DNA from: an uncultured Candidatus Nitrosopelagicus sp.
GTDB lineage: Archaea > Thermoproteota > Nitrososphaeria > Nitrososphaerales > Nitrosopumilaceae
Assembly: GCA_937896695.1 (NCBI GenBank)
Contig: CALBOT010000081.1
Coordinates: 1 to 18,649, forward strand
Direction of reading: 5' to 3'
Length of the DNA: 18,649 nucleotides
The translations under genes and the position numbers were made by a program. The notes below the pieces were generated by a model. The model was not told the DNA's origin and ran no database searches. It was given only the letters and a program-made list of their open reading frames with translations. Each line of letters starts with the position of its first letter. The first letter of the stretch is position 1. This document shows positions 1 through 6,604 of this stretch, one piece after another.

Positions 1-789
1 CCAGGCGTCGTTGTCAACCCTGATGTTTTTCTAAAAGAGATAACTGATTTTGGAACTGATGGCAGATCATTTCTTGACAATAATTGTGGAATAATTGAAA
101 AACATCATCTTGAAGCTGACTCTAAAGGTAGATTAAAAGAAAAAATTGGTAGTACTGGGTCTGGAACGGGTCCTGCAAATGCTGAACGTGCCATGCGAAC
201 CTTAAAGATGGCAAAAGATATTGATTCATTACAAAAATACATTGTTGATGTACCATTAGAAATCAATAATGCTTTAGATAAAAATGAAAATGTACTGATA
301 GAAGGAACTCAAGGAACACATTTGTCTCTATGGCATGGAACCTATCCATTTGTAACTACAAAAGATGTCACTGCATCTGGCATATGTGCTGATGTGGGAG
401 TAGGTCCAAAAAGAATTGATGATGTTATTGTCGTTTTCAAATCATATCTGACTAGGGTAGGTACTGGTCCTATGACTGGTGAACTTAGTGCTGAAGAAAC
501 ATCTCAAAAAGGCTGGGAAGAATTTGGAACAGTTACTGGCAGACTAAGACGTGCAGCTGAATTTGATTTTGAATTAGCTAGTCGTGCAATCATGCTTAGT
601 AGCGCAAATCAAATATCAATTACAAAATTAGATGTAAGATTTCCTAGTTGTGCAGGTGCACAATCTTTAGATGAATTAGATGCAGATGCAAAATCATTCA
701 TTAAAAATATTGAAGAAAAACTAGGTGTGAAAGTTACTTTAATTGGAACTGGTGCAGGCGTAAATGATATAATTGATTTACGAACATAA
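1..789 (+). CDS. purA: Adenylosuccinate synthetase, 5'-truncated by window edge
   Basis: PurA joins IMP and aspartate using GTP to give adenylosuccinate, the first committed step to AMP, in the cytoplasm. The reading frame is open from base 1, so the N-terminus with the GTP P-loop lies outside the window; 262 residues remain. The family segment GSTGSGTGPANAER lies at visible residues 50-63 (bacterial counterpart GTTGRGIGPAY). EGTQGTHL at 101-108 and GTYPFVTTKDVTASG just after it match the nucleotide and IMP-binding core. The segment RVGTGPMTGEL is the conserved C-terminal part. The wording resembles the short archaeal form (about 340 residues) more than the 430-residue bacterial form. An in-frame ATG at 193 is internal and is not the start. 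The frame ends in TAA and is followed by a T-rich tract. Confidence 0.96.
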   Translation, partial: PGVVVNPDVFLKEITDFGTDGRSFLDNNCGIIEKHHLEADSKGRLKEKIGSTGSGTGPANAERAMRTLKMAKDIDSLQKYIVDVPLEINNALDKNENVLIEGTQGTHLSLWHGTYPFVTTKDVTASGICADVGVGPKRIDDVIVVFKSYLTRVGTGPMTGELSAEETSQKGWEEFGTVTGRLRRAAEFDFELASRAIMLSSANQISITKLDVRFPSCAGAQSLDELDADAKSFIKNIEEKLGVKVTLIGTGAGVNDIIDLRT

Positions 790-803
790 TTTTTTCAGTA
801 AGC

Positions 804-811
804 TTTAATTT
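804..811 (+). promoter_or_regulatory. TATA box for the 833 gene
   Basis: TTTAATTT is centred about 26 bases before the ATG at 833, the spacing expected for a leaderless archaeal transcript. It suggests that the 833 gene and pyrF have their own promoter and do not depend on purA read-through. Seen by eye only. Confidence 0.5.
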
Positions 812-832
812 AGAAATTTTAAAAAATAATCT

Positions 833-1495
833 ATGGCAACATTACCTAATTATGTTCAATTGGATTCACCTCTAGAATTCACCCGATTAGTTTGTGCATT
901 GGAACGCTCTCCTCGTGTATCCTTTCTTCATGAGCATAATGGCAAAAAAGTATTGTCTGTACAAATGGATTTACTAAAAGAAAAACCTGTAATTTATTTT
1001 ACACCGATTGAAAATATTGGTCACTATCTATGTTATGGATTCAATTCTGGTCAGGAAAAACTTGAACTTGTAGATACCACTCTTGATAATTCGAAGCTAT
1101 ATTCTCCAATAATCAAAATAAAATCTCTTCCTGCATCACTAAAACCTGATATTGAAACATCAAAAGAAAAATACAATCCTATTGAATTAGAAGATCTATC
1201 AAGTCTTGCCAAACTCAGCTTTGGTTATGAGGAAGCACCATTTCCATTATTTGCGTTTAAACAGAATGATAAATGGTTCTTGGGCGTTTTCCTTAACTTC
1301 AATGAAGATGGTCCATCATATTTCTGTCATGTCAGCTTGGATGAAGAACCAACAAAACCCTTCCTAAAATACACCACATCAAAAAACACTGAACCTGAAT
1401 TTGTTAATCATACTGGTGAACATGGTTATTCTTACATCAAAATAATAAAGTTAAAAGACTCACATCCATTGGTCGATTATGACCAAATTCAGTGA
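833..1495 (+). CDS. Conserved-looking hypothetical protein (220 aa)
   Basis: I do not recognise a family. The product is soluble, with no signal peptide or membrane segment. It reads as mixed alpha/beta with many aromatic residues (for example YFTPIENIGHYLCYGF near residues 55-70 and KWFLGVFLNFNEDGPSYFCH near 147-166). Two similar halves, each a strand-rich segment followed by an acidic helix, are possible but not demonstrable by eye. The ATG is chosen because a TATA-like box lies 26 bases upstream. The 3' end overlaps the start of pyrF by 17 bases, so the two genes are probably co-transcribed and translationally coupled. That places it next to pyrimidine and purine synthesis genes, but gives no function. 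Confidence 0.85.
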   Translation: MATLPNYVQLDSPLEFTRLVCALERSPRVSFLHEHNGKKVLSVQMDLLKEKPVIYFTPIENIGHYLCYGFNSGQEKLELVDTTLDNSKLYSPIIKIKSLPASLKPDIETSKEKYNPIELEDLSSLAKLSFGYEEAPFPLFAFKQNDKWFLGVFLNFNEDGPSYFCHVSLDEEPTKPFLKYTTSKNTEPEFVNHTGEHGYSYIKIIKLKDSHPLVDYDQIQ

Positions 1496-2216
1496 TAGAA
1501 TAAAAAAATCCGCAACTACATCTCCGATCATTTTAGCAAACGATTATGATTCAAAAACACCAAACATTGAATCAAAGACATTAAAAAATATTAAACTTCT
1601 AAACGACTATTTGTGTGGAATAAAAATTAACTTTCATCTTCTTTTACAACTGGATAAAAAACAAATATCAAAAATTAACAAAACTGCTCATGATTATGGT
1701 TTACAGTGTATTGCTGATATCAAACTAAATGACATTGGAAATACAAATATCATTACTGCAGAAAATTTATGGAATATGGGTTTTGATGCAGTAATTGTTA
1801 ATCCCATTATGGGAAAAAAAAGTTTGAAAAATTTAGTAGAACTTTCACATAAAAAAAACAAAGGGGTAATTTCATTGTGTCATATGAGTGCGCCTGAAGC
1901 AAAGATTTCATACGAACTGGAAATTAAAAATCGTTCAAAGAGTCAACAACTTTATCAGTTATTTTTAGATTGGGCATTATCTGCTAATGTTGATGGAATA
2001 ATTGTTGGGGCAACCTATCCAAAAATCATCTCATATTGTAAAAATTCTGTGCGTGGAAAACTCTCTTTATTCTCTCCTGGAATTGGAACTCAGGGAGGAA
2101 GTCCTTCAAAAGCAAAGAAACTTGGTTCAGATTATTTAATAGTTGGAAGAACAATTCTTAATTCTAAAAACCCACTTCAAACTACAAAAAATCTAGTTAA
2201 TGATTCACTTATCTAA
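1479..2216 (+). CDS. pyrF: Orotidine 5'-phosphate decarboxylase
   Basis: Catalyses OMP to UMP plus CO2, the last step of de novo UMP synthesis. The 245-residue TIM barrel shows the family signature: Lys49 in GIKI, then Asp80-x-Lys82-x-x-Asp85 (ADIKLNDIGNT), which form the Lys-Asp-Lys-Asp catalytic array. The phosphate-binding loops follow as SPGIGTQGG at 199-207 and IVGRTI at 221-226. The N-terminal strand reads ILANDYDS where most relatives have ALD; Asp22 would be the substrate-contacting Asp. The ATG lies inside the end of the upstream gene (17-base overlap), and no better in-frame start is visible. The 3' end overlaps the convergent Nudix gene by 12 bases, so termination must occur within or beyond that gene. 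Confidence 0.93.
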   Translation: MTKFSDRIKKSATTSPIILANDYDSKTPNIESKTLKNIKLLNDYLCGIKINFHLLLQLDKKQISKINKTAHDYGLQCIADIKLNDIGNTNIITAENLWNMGFDAVIVNPIMGKKSLKNLVELSHKKNKGVISLCHMSAPEAKISYELEIKNRSKSQQLYQLFLDWALSANVDGIIVGATYPKIISYCKNSVRGKLSLFSPGIGTQGGSPSKAKKLGSDYLIVGRTILNSKNPLQTTKNLVNDSLI

Positions 2217-2615
2217 AAACTCTTTAGATTTCAATAAAAGATTCTTTGCATTTTCATAAGTTGTTTTATTCAATGCATTATCAAACTCTAACCAAATGTA
2301 ATCTAAATGCTCATGTGATAATACTATATTTTCAGTATTTGTTTTTCCAAGAAAAAATATAACTTTCTTGTGAATTTCTTGTTTATCTGCATAAAAATAA
2401 TACTCAATTTCTTCTTCAAATCCATCAATAAATTCTACATCTGAAATTCCTGTTTCTTCTTTGGTTTCTCTAAGTGCAGTTTCATGAGGTGTTTCATCTT
2501 TTTCCATCTTGCCTTTTACAAAATCCCAATGTTTCGATGGATAATTCAATAATAAAAATTTCATACCTTCATTTTCATTAAATAAAATAATTCCTGCTGA
2601 AACTTCTTCTTTCAT
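2205..2615 (-). CDS. Nudix hydrolase, Ap4A-hydrolase-like
   Basis: A 136-residue single-domain Nudix protein. The Nudix box GX5EX7REUXEEXGU is complete: Gly35, Glu41, Arg49-Glu50, Glu53-Glu54, Gly56. These place the metal-binding glutamates on the catalytic helix. The N-terminus (SAGIILFNENEGMKFLLL) and length resemble asymmetrical diadenosine tetraphosphate hydrolases of the NUDT2/MutT group, so cleavage of Ap4A or another nucleoside diphosphate-X is likely, but the substrate is inferred. It is the third gene of the DUF373-uppS-Nudix operon: a single base separates the uppS stop from its ATG. It converges with pyrF and overlaps it by 12 bases. Confidence 0.9.
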   Translation of the reverse strand: MKEEVSAGIILFNENEGMKFLLLNYPSKHWDFVKGKMEKDETPHETALRETKEETGISDVEFIDGFEEEIEYYFYADKQEIHKKVIFFLGKTNTENIVLSHEHLDYIWLEFDNALNKTTYENAKNLLLKSKEFLDK

Positions 2616-2616
2616 T

Positions 2617-3399
2617 TTATTTTCCTATTCTTCTTTTCCTTTTTTGGAATGTTCTAATCGCTCTCATTAAATCAATTTTTCTAAATTCTGGCCAAAAAAT
2701 ATCTAAAAATACTAATTCACTATATGCACTTTGCCATAATAGAAATCCACTCATTCGTTTCTCACCTGATGTTCTTAAAATCATGTCTGGAGATGATTGT
2801 GGCAAATGGGATGTATACAAATTTGATTCTATTACTTCTTTATTGATTTCTTTTGCATCTAATTCACCATTTTTAATTTTTAAAGCAATTTTTTTTACAG
2901 CATCAACTAATTCATTTTGTCCGCCATATGCAATTGCAATATTTAGAAAATGTTTATCATAGTCTTTGGTAACTTTGTCTAATCTACTCAAAACCTCTTT
3001 AATTGTTTCTGGTAGTAAGTCTATAGTTCCTATTGCTTTCACCCTCATCTTATTTTTGTGTATTCTGGGGTCATTGTACAATTTTTCTAATCTCTTGTAG
3101 ATTAAATCGTAAAGATAATCTAATTCTTCATTTTTTCTATCAAGATTTTCAGCTGATAATACGTATAATGTGATAATTTTGATATCAAATTCTTCACACC
3201 AGTCTAGTAAATTTTCCACTGCATCTGCCCCTTTAAAATGACCTTTCTCTTGAATTGTTAAATTTCTCTTAGCCCATCTTCTGTTGCCGTCTAGAATTAT
3301 TGCTATGTGATTAGGCATATCGCCTTCAAGTATCTCACTCTCTAGTCTTTTAGAATAGATTGAATAAAATCCTGAAAGATATAATGCTGCGTCTTTTAT
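2617..3399 (-). CDS. uppS: Archaeal cis-prenyltransferase (polyprenyl diphosphate synthase), probable AUA start
   Basis: Elongates farnesyl or geranylgeranyl diphosphate with isopentenyl units to the cis-polyprenyl lipid that carries glycans for protein glycosylation and cell-surface sugars. The hallmark HIAIILDGNRRWAKR contains the pyrophosphate-binding Asp. Later come LYVLSAENLDR, the region around AYGGQNELVDA, and the C-terminal DMILRTSGEKRMSGFLLWQ with the conserved Arg-x-Ser/Gly element. The first ATG in frame is at 3318 and gives 233 residues, with the catalytic Asp at only position 10. The frame stays open upstream and reads YSIYSKRLESEILEGDMPNH, which fits the pattern YxxYxxxLxxxIxxGxxPxH that I recall from archaeal homologues. 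No ATG, GTG or TTG occurs in that extension. An ATA at 3399 overlaps the DUF373 stop as ATAA, the geometry of a normal ATGA junction, giving about 260 residues. If AUA is not used, the CDS is 2617-3318. Confidence 0.85.
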   Translation of the reverse strand: MKDAALYLSGFYSIYSKRLESEILEGDMPNHIAIILDGNRRWAKRNLTIQEKGHFKGADAVENLLDWCEEFDIKIITLYVLSAENLDRKNEELDYLYDLIYKRLEKLYNDPRIHKNKMRVKAIGTIDLLPETIKEVLSRLDKVTKDYDKHFLNIAIAYGGQNELVDAVKKIALKIKNGELDAKEINKEVIESNLYTSHLPQSSPDMILRTSGEKRMSGFLLWQSAYSELVFLDIFWPEFRKIDLMRAIRTFQKRKRRIGK

Positions 3400-4535
3400 T
3401 CCGTTAATAATTTGCCACCTCGTTTCCTGTATCTACGGAAAAGTAGTGTGGCTGATATCAGTGTTATTGCTGCACCTGCTAACATTGGTGGAATTAGTGT
3501 AAATGAACTATCATTTGTAGTTAGTATGTTTGCAAATTGTGCAACTGTTGGATAAATTGCAGCTAAAACAATTATTCGCAACACATCACTGATATGTTTT
3601 AATTTTCTGTTTAGCCAATTACTAATCAAAATTCCAGCAGAAATTGTTCCTAGTCCCATCCATAAAAATGGAAATAATCCTTGAAGGAATTGACCAACAA
3701 CTATTTGATTTGATAATGATTGTGTCAAATCAGTTCCATCTTTGAAAAATTGTGAATCAACATTTGCCACACCTGCAGGTATTGATGCAAGAATCAAAAT
3801 CAATCCTGTAACAAGTGCAAATAATCTAATAAATCCTGTTGGAGTTGCCTTTGTCCAATTAGACCATGATTTATCTATATCAAATGCACGAATGAGAAAT
3901 GCACCACCTAAAATACTAACTAGAACCGCAAAAATTTCTGCAGTATAACCAACTACTGTTCCAATACCGCCTATTAACAACAAAATTCCTGGAACTCCCA
4001 AAAAGAACTTTGAATACGTTTTATCATAAATTACCATTTTCAAAAATTTTCCAAATACTGCATAGGAATGTTCAATTGTTCTACTAACCTGCATCACAAC
4101 TCTTTGAACCGAAACAACCGGTATTACATTTTGAATAACTGGAATTACCATCTCGTCATCTTCTCCATCAGAAACAATTACTGCTCCATTTGCAGAAAAT
4201 TTCTGTAAAATAGATCTTATTTCACTGACAATTTTTTCATCGGCTTGAACTCCTCTTCTTTCTACTCCTGCAACTACTGAAACTTCAACATTGTATCCCT
4301 TACTAACTAAATCTTCATAGGTTTTCACTGCATAAAATATGGAATTTGAATCTGCATCTTCAGGGTCTTCTAAAGCTAGTCTTTGTGCTGCATTAATACA
4401 TGAATCTCTACCAACAACTGGTGTTGATATGCCTGCTTTTCTCCCTACGTCATCATCTCTATCTACGCAAATTACAAGTAATTTCGATGCAGCGGTAGAT
4501 TCTATATCTCTCTCTAATTTCTTAGTTGTTGACAT
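3396..4535 (-). CDS. DUF373 family membrane protein
   Basis: An archaeal DUF373 protein of unknown biochemical role. The cytoplasmic N-terminal half (about residues 15-150) looks like a Rossmann-type alpha/beta domain. It has LLVICVDRDDDVG at 19-31, an Asp-rich turn conserved in the family, and AVIVSDGEDDEMVIPVIQ at 118-135. About six hydrophobic segments follow (approximately 177-196, 198-217, 233-254, 282-305, 318-338, 347-366), ending in a basic tail, so it is an integral membrane protein. It is the first gene of an operon with uppS and a Nudix hydrolase. The stop shares the 4-base ATAA junction with the likely uppS start. The neighbour suggests, by inference only, a link with lipid carriers or the cell surface. 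Confidence 0.9.
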   Translation of the reverse strand: MSTTKKLERDIESTAASKLLVICVDRDDDVGRKAGISTPVVGRDSCINAAQRLALEDPEDADSNSIFYAVKTYEDLVSKGYNVEVSVVAGVERRGVQADEKIVSEIRSILQKFSANGAVIVSDGEDDEMVIPVIQNVIPVVSVQRVVMQVSRTIEHSYAVFGKFLKMVIYDKTYSKFFLGVPGILLLIGGIGTVVGYTAEIFAVLVSILGGAFLIRAFDIDKSWSNWTKATPTGFIRLFALVTGLILILASIPAGVANVDSQFFKDGTDLTQSLSNQIVVGQFLQGLFPFLWMGLGTISAGILISNWLNRKLKHISDVLRIIVLAAIYPTVAQFANILTTNDSSFTLIPPMLAGAAITLISATLLFRRYRKRGGKLLTE

Positions 4536-4541
4536 GTATAC

Positions 4542-4567
4542 TTGTAATTACAAAATTACCTTTTAAT
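4542..4567 (-). promoter_or_regulatory. Putative promoter and palindrome before DUF373 gene
   Basis: On the minus strand ATTAAAA (4561-4567) is centred about 29 bases before the ATG at 4535 and could be the TATA box. Between it and the start lies the perfect 12-base palindrome TTGTAATTACAA (4542-4553), which could be an operator near the transcription start. A palindrome of this size in A+T-rich DNA may be chance. Confidence 0.35.
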
Positions 4568-4605
4568 GATTTCCAACCAATGAATATAGTATTTTTTGTA
4601 TTTAC

Positions 4606-5106
4606 TCATGGTTTTGAGGAATTTGCCATTTCGGCATATTGAATTGATTCCTCTTTTATTTTTTCTATATTTTTCATAATTTCTGCAATCTGTTCTTGTT
4701 CTCCATTATTATTGATTAAATTTGCAATAACCATTGTTTCTATGATGTATGCTTCAAATGATTTTAATGATGCAATTCGATTGATGTAAGTTTCTTGCCA
4801 TTCTTGCGGTGCATCACTATATGCTAATTCCATTAGTAATGCATTATTTTGTGATGATGATGTTTCTGCAATTCTTATGTATTCGTCTATGGATATTTTT
4901 TCATTCATAAATTCTGAAAATGATTCTTCAACCGCATTTGAAACTATCTTATGTCTTTCATAAATTCCTGCATCATGATTCTCAAAGTCGGTTACTACTA
5001 TTGTCATATCCGTATTTGATGGATTCTCAAACCAAACCATGAAACTTCCAATAGTTATGGCAACCAAAACTATTACTGTAATTATAACTCCTTTCTTAGA
5101 ACCCAT
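4606..5106 (-). CDS. Small membrane-anchored protein, unknown function
   Basis: I do not recognise a family for this 166-residue protein. An N-terminal hydrophobic helix at about residues 7-26, preceded by Lys4-Lys5, anchors it with the rest outside the membrane, or acts as an uncleaved signal. The outer part is mostly helical and acidic: residues 45-100 contain ERHKIVSNAVEESFSEF and SLKSFEAYIIE-type amphipathic stretches, and 135-160 are Glu/Lys-rich. No cysteine or catalytic motif stands out. It has its own TATA-like element 25 bases upstream and appears monocistronic. It lies just upstream of the DUF373 operon on the same strand, with a 70-base gap holding that operon's promoter. Confidence 0.8.
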   Translation of the reverse strand: MGSKKGVIITVIVLVAITIGSFMVWFENPSNTDMTIVVTDFENHDAGIYERHKIVSNAVEESFSEFMNEKISIDEYIRIAETSSSQNNALLMELAYSDAPQEWQETYINRIASLKSFEAYIIETMVIANLINNNGEQEQIAEIMKNIEKIKEESIQYAEMANSSKP

Positions 5107-5125
5107 GTCTCTATCAAATCTTTGA

Positions 5126-5135
5126 TATTATAATA
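5126..5135 (-). promoter_or_regulatory. TATA box for the 4606-5106 gene
   Basis: On the minus strand TATTATAATA is centred about 25 bases before the ATG at 5106, fitting a leaderless transcript. Confidence 0.45.
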
Positions 5136-5192
5136 CTGATCTATTTTATCTAAATTCATTATTTTTTCATAATTTTAGTACTTTTGATCAAT

Positions 5193-5210
5193 TTTAGAAA
5201 ATTTTCTAAA
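5193..5210. repeat. 18-base perfect palindrome, candidate operator
   Basis: TTTAGAAAATTTTCTAAA reads the same on both strands. It ends four bases before the TTTATAAA box at 5215, so it covers the place of a BRE or activator site for rightward transcription. It also lies in the gap between two divergent genes. A regulator-binding role is inference; A+T-rich sequence raises the chance of accidental palindromes. Confidence 0.35.
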
Positions 5211-5214
5211 TTAG

Positions 5215-5222
5215 TTTATAAA
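5215..5222 (+). promoter_or_regulatory. Strong TATA-like box in 5107-5302 gap
   Basis: TTTATAAA is the best match to an archaeal TATA box in this gap and would place a transcript start near 5243-5247. That would give the DUF5679 gene an untranslated leader of almost 60 bases, unlike the leaderless genes around it. A weaker box TTTTCAAATA at 5270-5279, 28 bases before the ATG, is an alternative that would give a leaderless mRNA. Confidence 0.4.
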
Positions 5223-5229
5223 AAAAGCC

Positions 5230-5253
5230 TTTCACTTCTAGCCTCAAGTGAAA
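5230..5253. repeat. Inverted repeat, 8-base arms with 8-base spacer
   Basis: TTTCACTT (5230-5237) and AAGTGAAA (5246-5253) are perfect inverted copies. They span the transcript start predicted from the TTTATAAA box, so they could be an operator or, if transcribed, a short leader hairpin. No T-run follows, so this does not look like a terminator. Confidence 0.4.
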
Positions 5254-5302
5254 TAATATTCACATTCTGTTTTCAAATAGAAGATCGTTTTGGATTTGTT
5301 AT

Positions 5303-5446
5303 ATGACTGAAGCATATTGCGTAAAATGCAGAAAGAAAGTAGAAATTAAAGACCCAGAAGAGACTAAGTTGAAAAATGGACGTCCAGCTGTAAAAGGCGT
5401 CTGTGGTGAATGCGGAACTAAAGTTTTCCGAATAGGTAAACCTTAG
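5303..5446 (+). CDS. DUF5679 small zinc-ribbon protein (47 aa)
   Basis: A very short gene starting at the ATG after TTTGTTAT and ending in TAG. The product has two Cys pairs, Cys6-x-x-Cys9 (AYCVKCRKK) and Cys34-x-x-Cys37 (GVCGECGTK), with the RPAVKG linker and FRIGK tail typical of DUF5679 single zinc ribbons found in archaea and actinobacteria. The first pair is followed by a basic/acidic hairpin. Zinc binding is well supported by the pattern; the partner, nucleic acid or protein, is unknown. It is followed after 56 bases by the aIF2-beta gene on the same strand, in a translation-related cluster. A frame on the opposite strand over the same DNA lacks protein-like character. Confidence 0.88.
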   Translation: MTEAYCVKCRKKVEIKDPEETKLKNGRPAVKGVCGECGTKVFRIGKP

Positions 5447-5472
5447 ACACTCTTTTCTTTTTCTACCTAAAC

Positions 5473-5481
5473 CCATATAGG
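5473..5481 (+). promoter_or_regulatory. TATA-like element before aIF2-beta
   Basis: CCATATAGG is centred about 26 bases before the ATG at 5503, with C/G flanks unusual for this A+T-rich DNA. Spacing fits a leaderless start; the match to a canonical TATA box is only fair. Confidence 0.35.
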
Positions 5482-5502
5482 GGATTTGTACAACTTGTAG
5501 TT

Positions 5503-5922
5503 ATGACAAAAGCTGATTATGAAAAATTATTAAAAAGAATTGAAAAAGATATTTCAAACACTTCGTCTACTGGGAAGCGTTTTGAATTACCTCCTATTGA
5601 TATTACTTGGGAAGGAAAAAAAACAATTCTTAGAAATTTTGCAGATTTCCCAAAAGCATTAAGAAGAGATCCAAATATCATTTTACAATATCTGTCCAAA
5701 GAATTTGCTGTACCTGCAGATAGAGTTGGTGATAAAGCAATTTTTGTTGGTAAACGTGATCCAGATGATTTCAGTAGATTATTTGGAATTTATCTGAAAG
5801 ATTATGTTGAATGTCCCACATGTCATAGTCCAGATACTAAAGTAGAAAAAGAGAATAGAGTCTCGTTCCTAATCTGTGAAGCATGTGGTGCAAAATCTAC
5901 AATTAAAGGTAAATATGCATAA
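5503..5922 (+). CDS. Translation initiation factor aIF2, beta subunit
   Basis: Subunit of the archaeal aIF2 trimer that brings initiator Met-tRNA to the small ribosomal subunit. The 139-residue length is normal for archaea. Residues 1-30 form the gamma-contacting helix region. The central alpha/beta domain contains RNFADFPKALRRDPNIILQYL at about 44-64 and DKAIFVGKR at 77-85. The C-terminal zinc ribbon has Cys104-x-x-Cys107 and Cys125-x-x-Cys128. Nothing is missing. The stop overlaps the next start as TAATG, so DUF424 is translated from the same mRNA. Confidence 0.97.
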   Translation: MTKADYEKLLKRIEKDISNTSSTGKRFELPPIDITWEGKKTILRNFADFPKALRRDPNIILQYLSKEFAVPADRVGDKAIFVGKRDPDDFSRLFGIYLKDYVECPTCHSPDTKVEKENRVSFLICEACGAKSTIKGKYA

Positions 5923-6218
5923 TGCTTTTTTCTACAAAAGTTATTAGTGCAAGTGGAAATTTAATGCTAAATATTTGTGATCCTGAATTAGTAGATAAAA
6001 CTCTCCATGATGGAAAATTAAAAGTAAAAATTAATCCAAATTATTATGCTGAAAAAAATGTTGATGAACATGAAGCTAAAACTTTACTTACACAATGTAG
6101 CTCTATTAACATGGTTGGCGAAAAAACAATTTCACTTGCCACTAGTCTTGGAATTGGTTCTGAGAAAAGTATCAGAAGAATTGAAGGTGTACCATTTTTA
6201 ATAGTATTCAAGATGTAA
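5922..6218 (+). CDS. DUF424 domain protein
   Basis: A 98-residue archaeal DUF424 protein. Family features are the opening strand-turn with NICDPELVDKTLHDGKLKVKI (about 17-37), NYYAEKNVDEHEAKTLL, and the C-terminal NMVGEKTISLATSLGI then RRIEGVPFLIVFKM. It is an all-in-one alpha/beta domain without membrane segments or zinc ligands. Biochemical function is unknown. It starts within the aIF2-beta stop codon (TAATG), and aIF1A follows after 36 bases. Family members are known to lie near translation genes, so a role in translation or ribosome work is a reasonable inference. Confidence 0.88.
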   Translation: MLFSTKVISASGNLMLNICDPELVDKTLHDGKLKVKINPNYYAEKNVDEHEAKTLLTQCSSINMVGEKTISLATSLGIGSEKSIRRIEGVPFLIVFKM

Positions 6219-6225
6219 CACCACA

Positions 6226-6233
6226 ATTATATA
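6226..6233 (+). promoter_or_regulatory. TATA box for aIF1A
   Basis: ATTATATA is centred about 25-26 bases before the GTG at 6255. It supports both a separate promoter inside the cluster and the choice of GTG as a leaderless start. Confidence 0.5.
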
Positions 6234-6254
6234 CAAAATTCACATATCTTTTAC

Positions 6255-6566
6255 GTGGGAAAGCGTAAAGTACTCAATGAAAGTGCATTAAAGGAAATTA
6301 GATTAGCTGAAGAAGGCGAGATGTATGGTAGAGTCATCAAGCTATTAGGAAGTGATCAAGTTCTTGTAAAATGTACTGATGATATTACTCGAAGAGGAAG
6401 AATACGAGGAAAATTAAAAAGAAGAATTTGGATCAGAGATAATGACGTTGTTGTAATTGCACCTTGGGATTTTAAAGAATCTGAACGAGGAGATATTGTT
6501 TGGAGATTTACTTTGCCACAAGTTGATTGGTTAAAAGACAACGATCATATCCCTAAAGACTTTTGA
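6255..6566 (+). CDS. Translation initiation factor aIF1A
   Basis: Homologue of eukaryotic eIF1A and bacterial IF1. It is an OB-fold protein that binds the A site of the small subunit and helps scanning and start selection. The 103 residues contain EGEMYGRVIKLLGSDQVLVKC (about 20-40), TRRGRIRGKLKRRIWIRDND (45-64, the basic RNA-binding strand region) and VVIAPWDF, followed by the short C-terminal helix and tail. The start is GTG; a TATA-like box 25 bases upstream and the normal family N-terminus (GKRKV) support it. RIO1 follows after 38 bases. Confidence 0.96.
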   Translation: MGKRKVLNESALKEIRLAEEGEMYGRVIKLLGSDQVLVKCTDDITRRGRIRGKLKRRIWIRDNDVVVIAPWDFKESERGDIVWRFTLPQVDWLKDNDHIPKDF

Positions 6567-6604
6567 TATTGAAATGATTTTCTATTTGTAGATGTAGTGT
6601 AGAT

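Noticed and set aside
5230..5253. Inverted repeat as a transcription terminator
   Set aside because: No T-run follows it on either strand where expected, no gene ends next to it, and stem-loops are not the usual terminators in archaea.
5273..5476. Minus-strand reading frame of 67 codons
   Set aside because: It lies opposite the DUF5679 gene, whose two CxxC pairs are clear; the minus frame is Phe/Ser-rich without a recognisable pattern.
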